DNA from: Glandiceps talaboti
Taxonomy: Eukaryota > Hemichordata > Enteropneusta > Spengelidae
DNA: 64,000 nt
Direction of reading: 5' to 3'
Assembly: GCF_964340395.1 (NCBI RefSeq)
Contig: NC_135567.1
Span: 6,639,399 to 6,703,398 of the forward strand
A program made the position numbers and the translations under genes. The number at the start of each line of letters is the position of its first letter. Position 1 is the stretch's first letter. The notes beneath the pieces are model-generated. The model was given only the letters and a program-made list of their open reading frames with translations, ran no database searches and had not been told where the DNA came from. Positions 24,892 to 34,900 of this stretch are shown piece by piece.

Positions 24892-27045
24892 ACATAACTC
24901 CAGAAATGGTTGTATTTGTGACAGCCTGGAGTGTACGAACATGCAACAGTTTAATCGATCAGACTGTGTAATTATAACTCGGTATGCACACTCGCGTACT
25001 CATATACACCAATCGTAATAATAATTTATTTTTTTCTAGTATTCATGGGGTCGGCATGCTCAACACTATTCAAACTTGGACAAAAATATTTTTATTTGTA
25101 TGTCATAGTTTTGGTCGGTAGTCTTTTGGGAGACTCACAAAATTACCAAATGTCCATCTTGTTATGTGTTGATGATCTTGTAGCCACATTGACGTTGTTA
25201 CACCGTGTGCAGGGTCTATGGTCACACGGACGTTCTCTGTACGTTTGATTCAAACTACTCAATGCAAATTCTCGAAGTTTCTTGTAATAATGATGCGCTC
25301 AGACATCGAAAAGGCTCATCAAGAATAAAATCAAACAGTGAAAAAAAATAAACGGCACTCAAGTACACTTATTTTATGTGACAATTGAGCATGTTAGCGA
25401 TAAGATGATCATGATCAGAACCTAACACTGGATATTTGCGCCGCGATACTACGACATGTGATCGGACTATAGAAACGCATATTATAGGACCGCGAGAGCT
25501 AGATCAGAACAGGCCACAGTAAACAGTCGTCAACACGTAGCTCAGTAGCATGCGTTTGCGATATAATTATTGGCTCGGAATGTTTTGGTTTTTTTGACAA
25601 ATACGTACATGGCACAATGTCTTGGAATATTTTTAGTCAAACTTTGAAAGGTAAGGTGGAGAAAAAAAAAACATTTAGTGTTGCGTACAACACAGCTGTG
25701 TGAATACTCGAGTCACGGGACATGCAAGTACATTTACAGTTTATAAATTATATAAACGCACAGTATACAAACCTGTACTCAACTCATTCAGTATTTTTCA
25801 ACCGGGTATGGTAAAACATTAGTTACTCTCGGTAATCAAATTCAAACTCCTTTGTTTTATTTCTTTTGTCTTACGTCTTACCACTATTTACCGAGAAAGA
25901 TAGTGATTCCCAGCTTGGTCGTTAATTATTCAAGATTACGTCGTTTGGGTGGAGAAATGCATAATTACATGCAAATGAACCCGTGTGATTAACTTACTCC
26001 CCTTTAAAGTCACAACCAAACAAAGTAGTTTGACATGAATGGATCACAAAAGGCTTCTATAGTAGGCCTTTGTCATTCGAAAAGAACTATACATTTCTTT
26101 TGTACCATACACTCTCAAACAGAGTGAGTAGAGTAAATAAAGATTGAATGAATGATTTACATGGTATATAGCTTGCATTGTACAGTTATACTATAAAAAC
26201 AGGAGTTATGAGTATACCACATTGAAATAAAACAAGAGAATAAGAGATGAGGGCCCTCAGAATCGTCAAGTAGAGTGATATAACAGTTACATGGATGCCG
26301 GGCATGTACCCATAGGTACGCCGAACGTCATTAAGTATTTCCATTACTTTGGTGCTCATGATCGTAATTTGGATAATGCCCAAGATATTTGAGGCGTGAA
26401 TACCTGTTGTTCTTCTAAAGGCTTGTTTATTACTGTGAAGATCACACCCTAACACTTAATTGTTCTATAAACGACTCATGGACAAGAATACTATTCCCAT
26501 AGAGGTTAGTCTAGTTAATTCCTGATGGACCGTATTTCGTTCAGCGTTACGTTGTACATAACACAGTCCGTCAGAAACTATAGACGACATGGATGACATG
26601 GGTAGATACTGCCATAATATTCCCAATAGTCACTCAATTTTACTTAGCTAGAAATAATGTCCACAGACTCAAATCTGTCAGCACGTCTCTACTGTGAGTT
26701 TGTTGACGCTATTGGCCGGTCAGGTTTGTTAAGAAGCTCCATACACTAGCAATATTTGTGGCCCAATTTTAAACTATTATTGGAAACGATTGTCATGTCA
26801 TCTAAATCTGTATTACTATGCATCAAACGCGTAGAAATGTGAAACACGTTTAGTGGTGGTGGTATGTAGTGCATAATGAAAAGGCGTACTACGAACATTT
26901 ATTTCAAAATGAGCCCTGTGATATTACAATCTACGTACGCCCTAACCATGTAGTTCATATCATAAGCCTGCTTATATACATACATATATGTATCGAATAC
27001 ACTAGCTACACGTATAGCGTTTATGTACGTATTGATTGCAAGCAC
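24892..27045. other. Interior of the 20-kb element, non-coding
   Basis: No recognised gene. Short ORFs (61-89 codons) show no known motif. The inner border of the right inverted repeat follows. Confidence 0.4.
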
Positions 27046-27299
27046 GGTAGATTTGAATATTCATTTGTTTACTGCCCGGTTATCGGGGTGAACTCATGAA
27101 TATATTCTGAACTAAATGCAAATGTATTCAAATCACTTCCGACTCGCAATCTGAACTATTTTTCAGATCGAGTATAATCCGATTAGACAGGCGCTAATGG
27201 GAAAGTACAGAAACGTCCACCTCATCAGCATAAAAGTACAGAATTGAACTCAATCTGAACTATAGTACGGAAAATGACGTATTCTGTACTAAAATCCCT
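27046..27299 (-). repeat. Right terminal inverted repeat of the 20-kb element
   Basis: Partner of 7084-7337. The high identity implies recent insertion or repeat conversion. It is followed by ACTAGT and then by transposase coding sequence. Confidence 0.92.
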
Positions 27300-27305
27300 A
27301 CTAGT

Positions 27306-28611
27306 GATTATCATCCTCTTATTTCCAATCAACTTCATCACCAAGAAATATTCCATCATCTCCCCATGACTCTCCCACTCAAACTTCATCTTACTCTACA
27401 GCACAACTCAACATTGAACATTCTTACTCTGATATAATTTCACATAATTTCATGTCTTCACCCAACTGCTCAAGAACACAACCATTCCAGACAATATGCT
27501 CATCATGTCGTCCTATGCTTGCAAAATCTAGAAGAAACATACATAAATTACAACAAGAAAAAGAAGAACTACGACGTGAGTTAGAATATGCGAACAAAAG
27601 GATAGAGTCATTGGAAAAAGATCTGGAAGATAGTAAAATATTTTCAGTGAATAAAATAAAGCACTCCAACTCACTTATTAAGTTGCACACCGGCCTTCCA
27701 TCTATGAAGTCTTTCTGTGATTGCGAAATGAAATCAAAGATAGTGCAAGCAATATGCATTACTACTAAGGTAAACAGTCAAATACATTGAAAGGTAAACA
27801 GTCAAATACATTGAAGAAATATCAAGAGAAGAACACAAAGAAACCAGGTAGACAAAGAAAGCTGTCATTTGAAAATGAATTACTATTAACACTTATGCGC
27901 CTGAGAATGAACTTACTTGAGGAGGACTTAGCATTTCGTTTCAATGTATCCCTTAGTGTTGTTTCACAGATACTTTCTACTGTCATTACCCTCCTTTCTC
28001 ATGAACTACATCCACTCATATACTGGCCATCCAGAGATGAACTCCTTAAATATTATCCGGAGTGCTTCAAGAAGTACGGTTTAGTGACAGCCATTATTGA
28101 CTGCACTGAAGTTGGTCTAGAAAGACCATCACTCGCATCAGCAAATACAAAGACCTTTTCCTCCTACAAAGGCCGTTCAACTGCCAAATGCCTAATAGGT
28201 AGTACACCTGGAGGAACAACATCATTCATATCTCCAGTGGCAGGGGGGAAAATGTCTGATAAAGAAATTGTACAGAAGTCAAACCTGATAGATAAATTCA
28301 ATGATGGTGATGTCTGTATGGCAGACAGAGGATTTAATATCCAAGATATGCTAATTCTAAAAGGTGTCGAACTTATCATACCCCCTTTTAGACAAAAATC
28401 CCAGCAATTCTCTAAAAAAAAATTAGTTCAAACGAAAACAGTGGCCAATGCAAGAATACATATAGAACGTACAATACGGCGGATTAAGGTATTTAGAATC
28501 TTGCGTGGAGAAATTCCATTGACCTTTTGTGACATTGTTAATGATATTTTCATTGTGTGTGGTGCATTGGTAAATCTTCAAGGTCCATCAGTACCTCTCA
28601 AATCAAAGTAA
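27306..28611 (+). pseudogene. ISL2EU transposase, coiled coil and DDE catalytic domain
   Basis: This continues the THAP exons across the 20-kb insertion. A first frame (from about 27318 to 27788) encodes a Ser-rich linker, CSSCRP, and a coiled coil (KLQQEKEELRRELEYA). A second frame (27787-28611) encodes the DDE_Tnp_4-like domain: a helix-turn-helix (DLAFRFNVSLSVVSQIL), then IDCTEVGLERPS (first Asp), GGKMSDKEI, MADRGFNI (second Asp) and the IERTIRRIKVF motif carrying Glu. The two frames meet at a 24-bp tandem duplication (27767-27814) and are offset by one base, so there is a frameshift or a small missed intron. AATAAA follows near 28719. The catalytic residues are preserved, but the gene is split. 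Confidence 0.85.
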
Positions 28612-29262
28612 AGTAGAATGTAAATTGTAACTAAGTAACTTTATCAACTTTTAGCCACATCAATAATAGAATTTAATGTAAATAATAATATATGAATTGC
28701 AAATATGTTTCTATTTATTAATAAAGATCAGATATTTTAAATTATATACACTGAGTAATATTTAGTTATCATTTATGTCAATGTACATAAATTTTAAAAA
28801 AAGAAATCATGTTTTCATAGTGACTGGTATGTACTCCCACATTTCATGTCATGTCATACACTGGAAATATGGAACAAGACAATTATAGATACTACTGTAT
28901 GTAAATATGTGTTTATTAAATTAATTCTATATATCAATACATATTTTACTGTATTTACACACAATAAATCATTTCAAATCTTTCTCTTATTCTCTTATAA
29001 GAATTTATTTACAACACAGGGATTCACATGACTCTTTTGTCCAAAAAGAAGTTCCATGTTCCTTCCAAAGACATAACCTTGTAGAGACAACATTGACTGC
29101 ATAGAAAATTGAGAGCCTATTCAGTCTACACTACATATGTACAGTAGGACAAGACAAAAAGTGACAAAATTTATGGTAGAATCACATTCACTATACCTAC
29201 AGTATGTTGACAACTTTGTTGGCCTTATCTTGTATGTATGTATGTATGTATGTATGTATGTA

Positions 29263-29321
<59 letters not shown>

Positions 29322-29337
29322 CTGATTGTATATTATG
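28612..29337. other. Intergenic region between convergent transposon genes
   Basis: AT-rich sequence holding the 3' ends of the transposase (plus) and the YqaJ gene (minus). AATAAA occurs near 28719 on the plus strand. A (TATG)n(TG)n microsatellite spans about 29232-29320. No gene. Confidence 0.6.
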
Positions 29338-30604
29338 CTAAGTAATGTCTGCTTCAACCTGGTCAACAATTTTTAGTAGCACTTTTCTTACATCCTTTTC
29401 AACGTACTTATCATAAACGGACTTTGACCTTAGTTCTTGTACAATAACTTTGTGAAAGAAAGTATCAAGTTTGATAAGCTTGTCATTAACAAACATTGGG
29501 TTATACAAGATTCTCTCAATATATATGTTATCACTTTGTGCAACTGTCCTGACACAGAAATCGGACCATTTCCTACCTGTAACATACATTTGTATTTGTA
29601 CTTGTGTATAATATGCATGGTTTTCTTTCAAATGGACACTTTCATTAACAAGCTCAAGGCAAGAGTCTGGCATAATAGCATACTGTTTTATACTTAAATA
29701 TTTGTATTTCCATGGATGTTTAAATTCTACATTCCCACTCCCACAACATCTACACTGCACAAGTCCATCACATGTTCCTCCAACTAAAGGGTTCTCTATA
29801 TTAATAAAAAGGCCTGACTTACAAAATTTAAATTCCTTATGACAACATTTTTGCTTTCGAACATATATGGGAATCATTTTATTTTCTTGATCTAAACCCC
29901 AGGTAGTAGCTGCTGAGGAAAATGGTTCTGTATATCCCATAATACTGGCAAGAACATAATCTGTATCACCAACTATTTCGTCATGGTTTACTTTACTGGC
30001 ACATAGATGAGATTTAGATGCTGTTATACGACCAATATGGTGGTCATACCACAGTTGACATTTATATTGTTCTTTTGTTGCTGCCTCCAATGCGTCCCTT
30101 TGAATCACTGTCATAGCTAACGCATTAAAAAATAATTTAACATCACTATTACTGGCTATAAAAGCTTCATGTACCGTGGTAGGTAATGTAACTGGAGTTG
30201 ATGTTGGTACAACTAACTCGTCTGTATACATTGAGATATCTGGCTCACAAGTTGAAACTTTGCGGGGCGCATACAAGAGGACACCACAATTACCACCTGT
30301 TATTGTAGCTAAAGTGTCAATGTCAAAGTCATTTATGGTCTTCTTCTTTCGCTTGCACATTGTATGTGGATCAAAATGAGCTCTTGCTGACCTATCATGT
30401 TTCTCTTCAAGGATATTTGTAGCAGCTGTTACCTTTTGAAATGTTATGTTTTCTATGAAATCTGCATTGTTCATGGCCCTTGATTTTGTAGAAGGACGAT
30501 GCCACACCTGTTGTTGAGTTGTACATGGTCTGCTATATCCTTTGGCAATTGATGCCACAACACTAAACAAAGCTGCAGCAACATGTTTACAAAAACCACT
30601 CACT
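29338..30604 (-). CDS. YqaJ-like nuclease of the ISL2EU element, exon 3
   Basis: Open for about 421 codons to a TAG at 29338-29340. The acceptor TTTTCAG precedes 30604. It begins with SGFCKHVAAAL, the second half of a SWIM zinc finger whose CTCVAG half is at the end of exon 2. The YqaJ domain follows: LWYDHHIGRITAS, GLDQE, GTCDGLV, CGSGNVEFKHP (the Glu-x-Lys of the PD-(D/E)xK nuclease fold) and a Gln-rich HAYYTQVQIQMYVTG. YqaJ proteins are exonucleases related to lambda Exo. In ISL2EU elements this second protein is thought to help transposition, with an uncertain role. No frameshift is seen, unlike the partner transposase. Confidence 0.88.
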
Positions 30605-30734
30605 CTGAAAATAGAGAATATGGAGAGAAAGGAAACTTTAGTTTAAAATACTGATACAATATATGTTGGTTATTATATGCAGAAAATAAGGTAATATAAC
30701 AGACATGTATATTAAAACAAACATGTACACTTAC

Positions 30735-30978
30735 CCAGCAACACACGTACAGTTAGCATTCACGATATTCCCACCATCTTTGAACACTATAATCCATACA
30801 GAATATGGCTTCTCATTGACACTGGTTTGTCGGGTGACACTGGCTTTTACAAAAGCATAGTTGATGTTACTGCTGATGGGATGGTAGCCTACATTGTGTA
30901 CATGCTTCGATAGGAACAGACTCTTGCCTTCTTTTATTGACTTACTGCCATTTGTTGTTACACCAACACTTTGATTAC
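30735..30978 (-). CDS. YqaJ-like gene, exon 2 (SWIM region)
   Basis: Bounded by TTTTTAAG before 30978 and GTAAGTG after 30735. Phases fit exon 1 (one base carried over) and exon 3 (two bases). It encodes KEGKSLFLSKHV, YSVWIIVF and NCTCVAG; the last supplies CxC of the SWIM finger completed by CxH in exon 3. Confidence 0.85.
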
Positions 30979-31487
30979 CTTAAAAATAAAATGTAAAAAG
31001 TGAGACACCAGTTTAATGCCTGCATTCATTCATTCATTCATTCATTCATTCATTCATTCATTCATTCATTCATTCATTCATTCATTCATTCATTCATTCT
31101 CTATTGTGATTACACCATCAGCTGGTATACCAGAATATAAAAATAGAATGCAAACATTGTAATAAATTTAACCGATACAAGTATCTACGCGTACGCGACT
31201 ACTGCTCCTGTAGCTGTTGGTATGGCGATATAATTTATGCACTACAACAGTGTTTTATTTAAGGGCGGTAAGTAGGTAAAATCTACCGGGGTTCCCAAAT
31301 CATTTTACTGGGGTTCCCCACCTAAACTATGATACATTGCATGGGAAGTACTACCAGTTTTATCTCTTTCCCCCTTTCTGTTACCGGGGTTCCCAAACCT
31401 TAGCAAAAACACTGTACAACGTAAAGAAACCCAAAGCAAAATTAGCACATGCATTTTGTCTAAAGTCGATTCTGTGTGAATACTTAC

Positions 31488-31815
31488 ATTTATTGAAGTA
31501 GGCTAGGACAGTGTCTTTGTTGACATCAGGAACACTGTACGGATTTTCTTCCCATGTCGTAAGGTTTGACAGACATGGGAGTGTGATAAATGGCCCTACC
31601 ATCAATTTTGACTTGGTCGTTTTGCCAACTACTATATTATCCTCCTGTAGTGTAGATTGAAGGGGCAAATCAATTTTTTCTGCACTCAAAGCTGCCTCAA
31701 CAAGGTCATGTTTCTGGAAGGAACTCGTCGGAACCCCTCTGTTGGACAAAAAGAGCCGTAGCTCATGAACAGGCATGGCCGGAAAGTGGTGGCGTCTGCT
31801 AACGGAAGACTCCAT
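31488..31815 (-). CDS. YqaJ-like gene, exon 1 (SAP-like domain)
   Basis: I chose the ATG at 31815 (MESSVSRR); an upstream in-frame ATG at 31863 lies at the edge of the terminal repeat and would start translation inside it. MPVHELRLFLSNRGV..KHDLVEAAL resembles a SAP DNA-binding motif. The donor GTAAGTATT follows 31488. The intron after it holds a (TTCA)n run at 31022-31100. Confidence 0.8.
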
Positions 31816-31840
31816 CTTGAAAGTGGCGCCCACTGGTTGT

Positions 31841-31901
31841 CTCAAAAAGTCCCCACAATGCATTGCTCACAACAAAGATGGCGCTATTCGCGAAGTGGCT
31901 T
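31841..31901 (-). repeat. Right terminal inverted repeat of the ISL2EU-type element
   Basis: Partner of 5886-5946. It lies just upstream of the YqaJ gene start, so promoter or 5' UTR sequence of that gene probably overlaps the terminal repeat. Confidence 0.88.
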
Positions 31902-34900
31902 ATGGTAGTGTATCAAGACATCATTTGATGTCAGGTCAAGTATGTCAAAGTTCATGACCACATATGTCCTATCACACTACACATATAGTAGGTGACAGTA
32001 TAGGCCAAAGATTTGACCTCAAAATGTTAACTAATATGGCCATGTTGGGTCATGTAGGGGTCATGAGGTCAAAGGTCATAGAGTGCTGGGTCAAATGTAT
32101 CTAACCCTAACCCTAACATAAGTTCAACTAAGTGATGGCCAATTTGCTATGTAAAGTTGTCAAATTGACTATTACATGGTTTTCTATGGGGGTCAAAGGT
32201 CATCCATGTATGCATTTTTTGGAATTTTATGTAATTTTTTGTGTTTGGTTACTCATATAACATATATCTAAATGTAAGAGAAGTTGCAAGAATGTAGGAC
32301 TACCAGAATTATGATTTTAGAATTTAGCTGGAAAATTTAAATGTTTAACATGTATTTTTACATAGAAAACTATGAATAATTTTTAAAATGAGGAAAATCA
32401 TAAAATATCATGCACTTTTTTATATTTTATTACTTATATTGGGTGACATGACTCACTCTAAAAGTTTAATGTTCAAATGTTTTTAGGAAATATGTTTTCT
32501 GGGGTTTAAAATTGGAAAAATTACATATACATTGCTGTCTATGGGAACCTATTAATGCTCACCTATACAATGTATTTATTTTTTAATTAGATGGATATAA
32601 TTCAAGTGAAGGTGATATTCCAATAGAGCACATAATGTTGTACTTAGATATCTTGTTCTTTTATTTTCAAGTAGTCTACAGTTTTTTTTAGGAATTTATT
32701 TAATTATTTGTATTTGACGCATTTACCCCTATGTTTAACACATAATAATAATGTTGGTTTCTTATATAGCGCTTTCTCACTCCGTGCTCAAAGCGCTTTA
32801 CAATTATTACCCCTGGCTCGGATCAGAACTGCACAACGGCCCTTTAGTCTTCCTCAACTCCCCGGGGAGCATACAATCCATTGCAGCCATTTAAGCACAT
32901 AGGATTAAATCCTTCACATTGCAACCTACATCCTACCAGGTCCCCAGTTACACAGCTGGGTTGACTGAGGCACAGTCGTGGTTCAAATCTTGCCCAAGGA
33001 CTTTAGCCACTCAGAAACAAACAGCAGGCAGCGACGGGGCTCGAACCTGCAACCTGTAGATTCCAAGCCGGTCATGCTAACCATTCACCCTTCATGACGC
33101 CACATGATTATGGGGTAGGGGTAACACATCACACAGTATTAAGCTTTCCAATTGAGAACCCCTGGGACTAGAGTAAAACTTTGACCTGTTTCAGATACCT
33201 CTAATCCTCCTCTATCCCACAATGAACTGCATTTGGTGATTGGATCAAATAAGACGATACAGGAAGCAAAAAGCAAATGTATACCAGTGAAAAAACCCAA
33301 ATCATGAATTTCACGGTGACTATCACAACCATTCCCTTTTTCACTACCAATTTTGAATACTTAGGACTACAAGGACTTAGTAATTATCGCTTGTACTGAT
33401 AGCTTGACATGTCTACAAATTAAAATGGACGACCAGGGGTCAAAGGACATACAGTTCCAGTACGAACTACAGAATTATTATCTGAAGTCATGAGTATGTA
33501 CCACCAGAAGTAATGGTGGTACAACCAAGTTACAACTAATTTTAGATACCTTGACCTGTCCACTATCTACAACTAAAGTTGTAGGGTCATAGGTCAAATA
33601 TTAACAAAATGGCGACTGTCCAAAGAAAGTATAAATTCAGTCATATAGGTGGTTTTTAGTGAACAATTCCCTTATTTTGGGCGGATCCCATCTCACAACC
33701 CCTGAAGCTAGGACCAAAGTGAAATTGTTTTTGGAAACCTTGACATGTCTACTATTACCAATGAACGCCATTTAGTGAAATTCCAATTCTTAAAGAAATG
33801 GGATTTTTTTAAAATAAGCATGTTTTTACCCTATGGCAATATTCGTACTTGTAGAATTTTGAGTTTGCAAAATATACCCTAACTTTAGAAGGGCACTCAT
33901 GGTAGTGTATCATGACATAATTTGAGATCAGGTCAGGTATTTCAAAGTTCACGACCACATATTTCCTATCACACTACACGTATAGTAGGTGACAGTATAG
34001 GCCAAAGATTTGACCCCAAAATGTTAACTAATATTGCCATGTTGGGTCATGTGAGGGTCATGAAGTCAAAGTTCATTAAGTGATAGGCCAAAGGTACCAA
34101 TTTGGTTTCAAAGGTCAGAGGTCAAAATTGGATGGCACATATATTTGCATAGGTATATGCCATTGACACAACGCAAAGGTCAAAGGTCACATCAAGGTCA
34201 TGAACCTGTAACCTGAAACTCATGGTAGTGTATTTTAACATCACTCGCGGTCAGGTCAGGTATGTCAAAGTTCATGGCCACATTGGTGAATTATATATGC
34301 CTAAGATTTGACCCCAAAATGTTAACTATATGGCCATGTTGGGTCATGTAGAGATCTTGAGGTCAAAGTTCATTAAGTGCTGGGTCACAGGTACCAATTT
34401 GGGTCCAGAGGTCATAGTTAGATGGTACATACATATGCATAGGTATATGCCATTGACACAACACAAAGGTCAAATCAAAGGCATGACCCTATAGGGCACT
34501 CATGGTAGTGTATCAAGACATCATTTGAGGTCAGGTCAGGTATGTCAAAGTTCATGACCACATATGTCCTATCACACTACACATATAGTAGGTGACAGTA
34601 TAGGCCAAAGATTTGACCTCAAAATGTTAACTAATGTGGCCATGTTGGGTCATGTAGGGGTCATGAGGTCAAAGGTCATAAAGTGCTGGGTCAAATATAT
34701 CTAACCCTAACCCTAACATAAGTTCAACTGAGTGATGCCAATTTGCTATGTAAAGTTGTCAAATTGACTATTACATGGTTTTCTATGGGGGTCAAAGGTC
34801 ATCCATGTATGCATTTTTTTGGAATTTTATGTAATTTTTTGTGTTTGGTTACTCATATAACATATATCTAAATGTAAGAGAAGTTGCAAGAATGTAGGTC

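Larger units (their letters stand above)
7084..27299. mobile_element. 20.2-kb element with long terminal inverted repeats, nested in the transposase gene
   Basis: Near-identical inverted repeats of about 254 bp bound this segment. They begin AGGGATTTTAGTACAG and are flanked on both sides by ACTAGT (7078-7083 and 27300-27305). Because ACTAGT is palindromic, a CTAG duplication with TAGGG ends is also possible. Length, AG..CT termini and a 6-bp duplication resemble Maverick/Polinton elements, but no polymerase, integrase, ATPase or capsid ORF is visible and no ORF exceeds about 170 codons. It may be a non-autonomous or cargo-carrying member of that or an unknown group. Contents include one convincing small gene with a histone-type 3' end, a reverse transcriptase relic and several foldback sequences. 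Confidence 0.8.
5886..31901. mobile_element. ISL2EU-type DNA transposon with a nested 20-kb insertion
   Basis: The ends are inverted repeats of about 61 bp starting AAGCCACT, flanked by the dinucleotide AT on both sides (5884-5885 and 31902-31903). Uninterrupted paralogous copies of the target near 33896, 34500 and 36125 read straight through with a single AT, so both borders are well defined. Inside are a THAP plus DDE transposase on the plus strand and a SAP-SWIM-YqaJ gene on the minus strand, arranged tail to tail. A transposase paired with a YqaJ nuclease and a 2-bp target duplication is what is known of the ISL2EU group. Without the nested element it would be about 5.8 kb. Confidence 0.85.

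Noticed and set aside
29121-29369. ORFs across TG/CA and TATG repeats here and at 13616-13959, 19022-19262, 39995-40251, 51856-52237 and 55825-56097
   Set aside because: Low-complexity translations of microsatellites.
33020-33100. tRNA gene on the minus strand
   Set aside because: A and B boxes are present, but the body continues into a SINE with an L2-like tail and target duplications; no proper cloverleaf end is seen.
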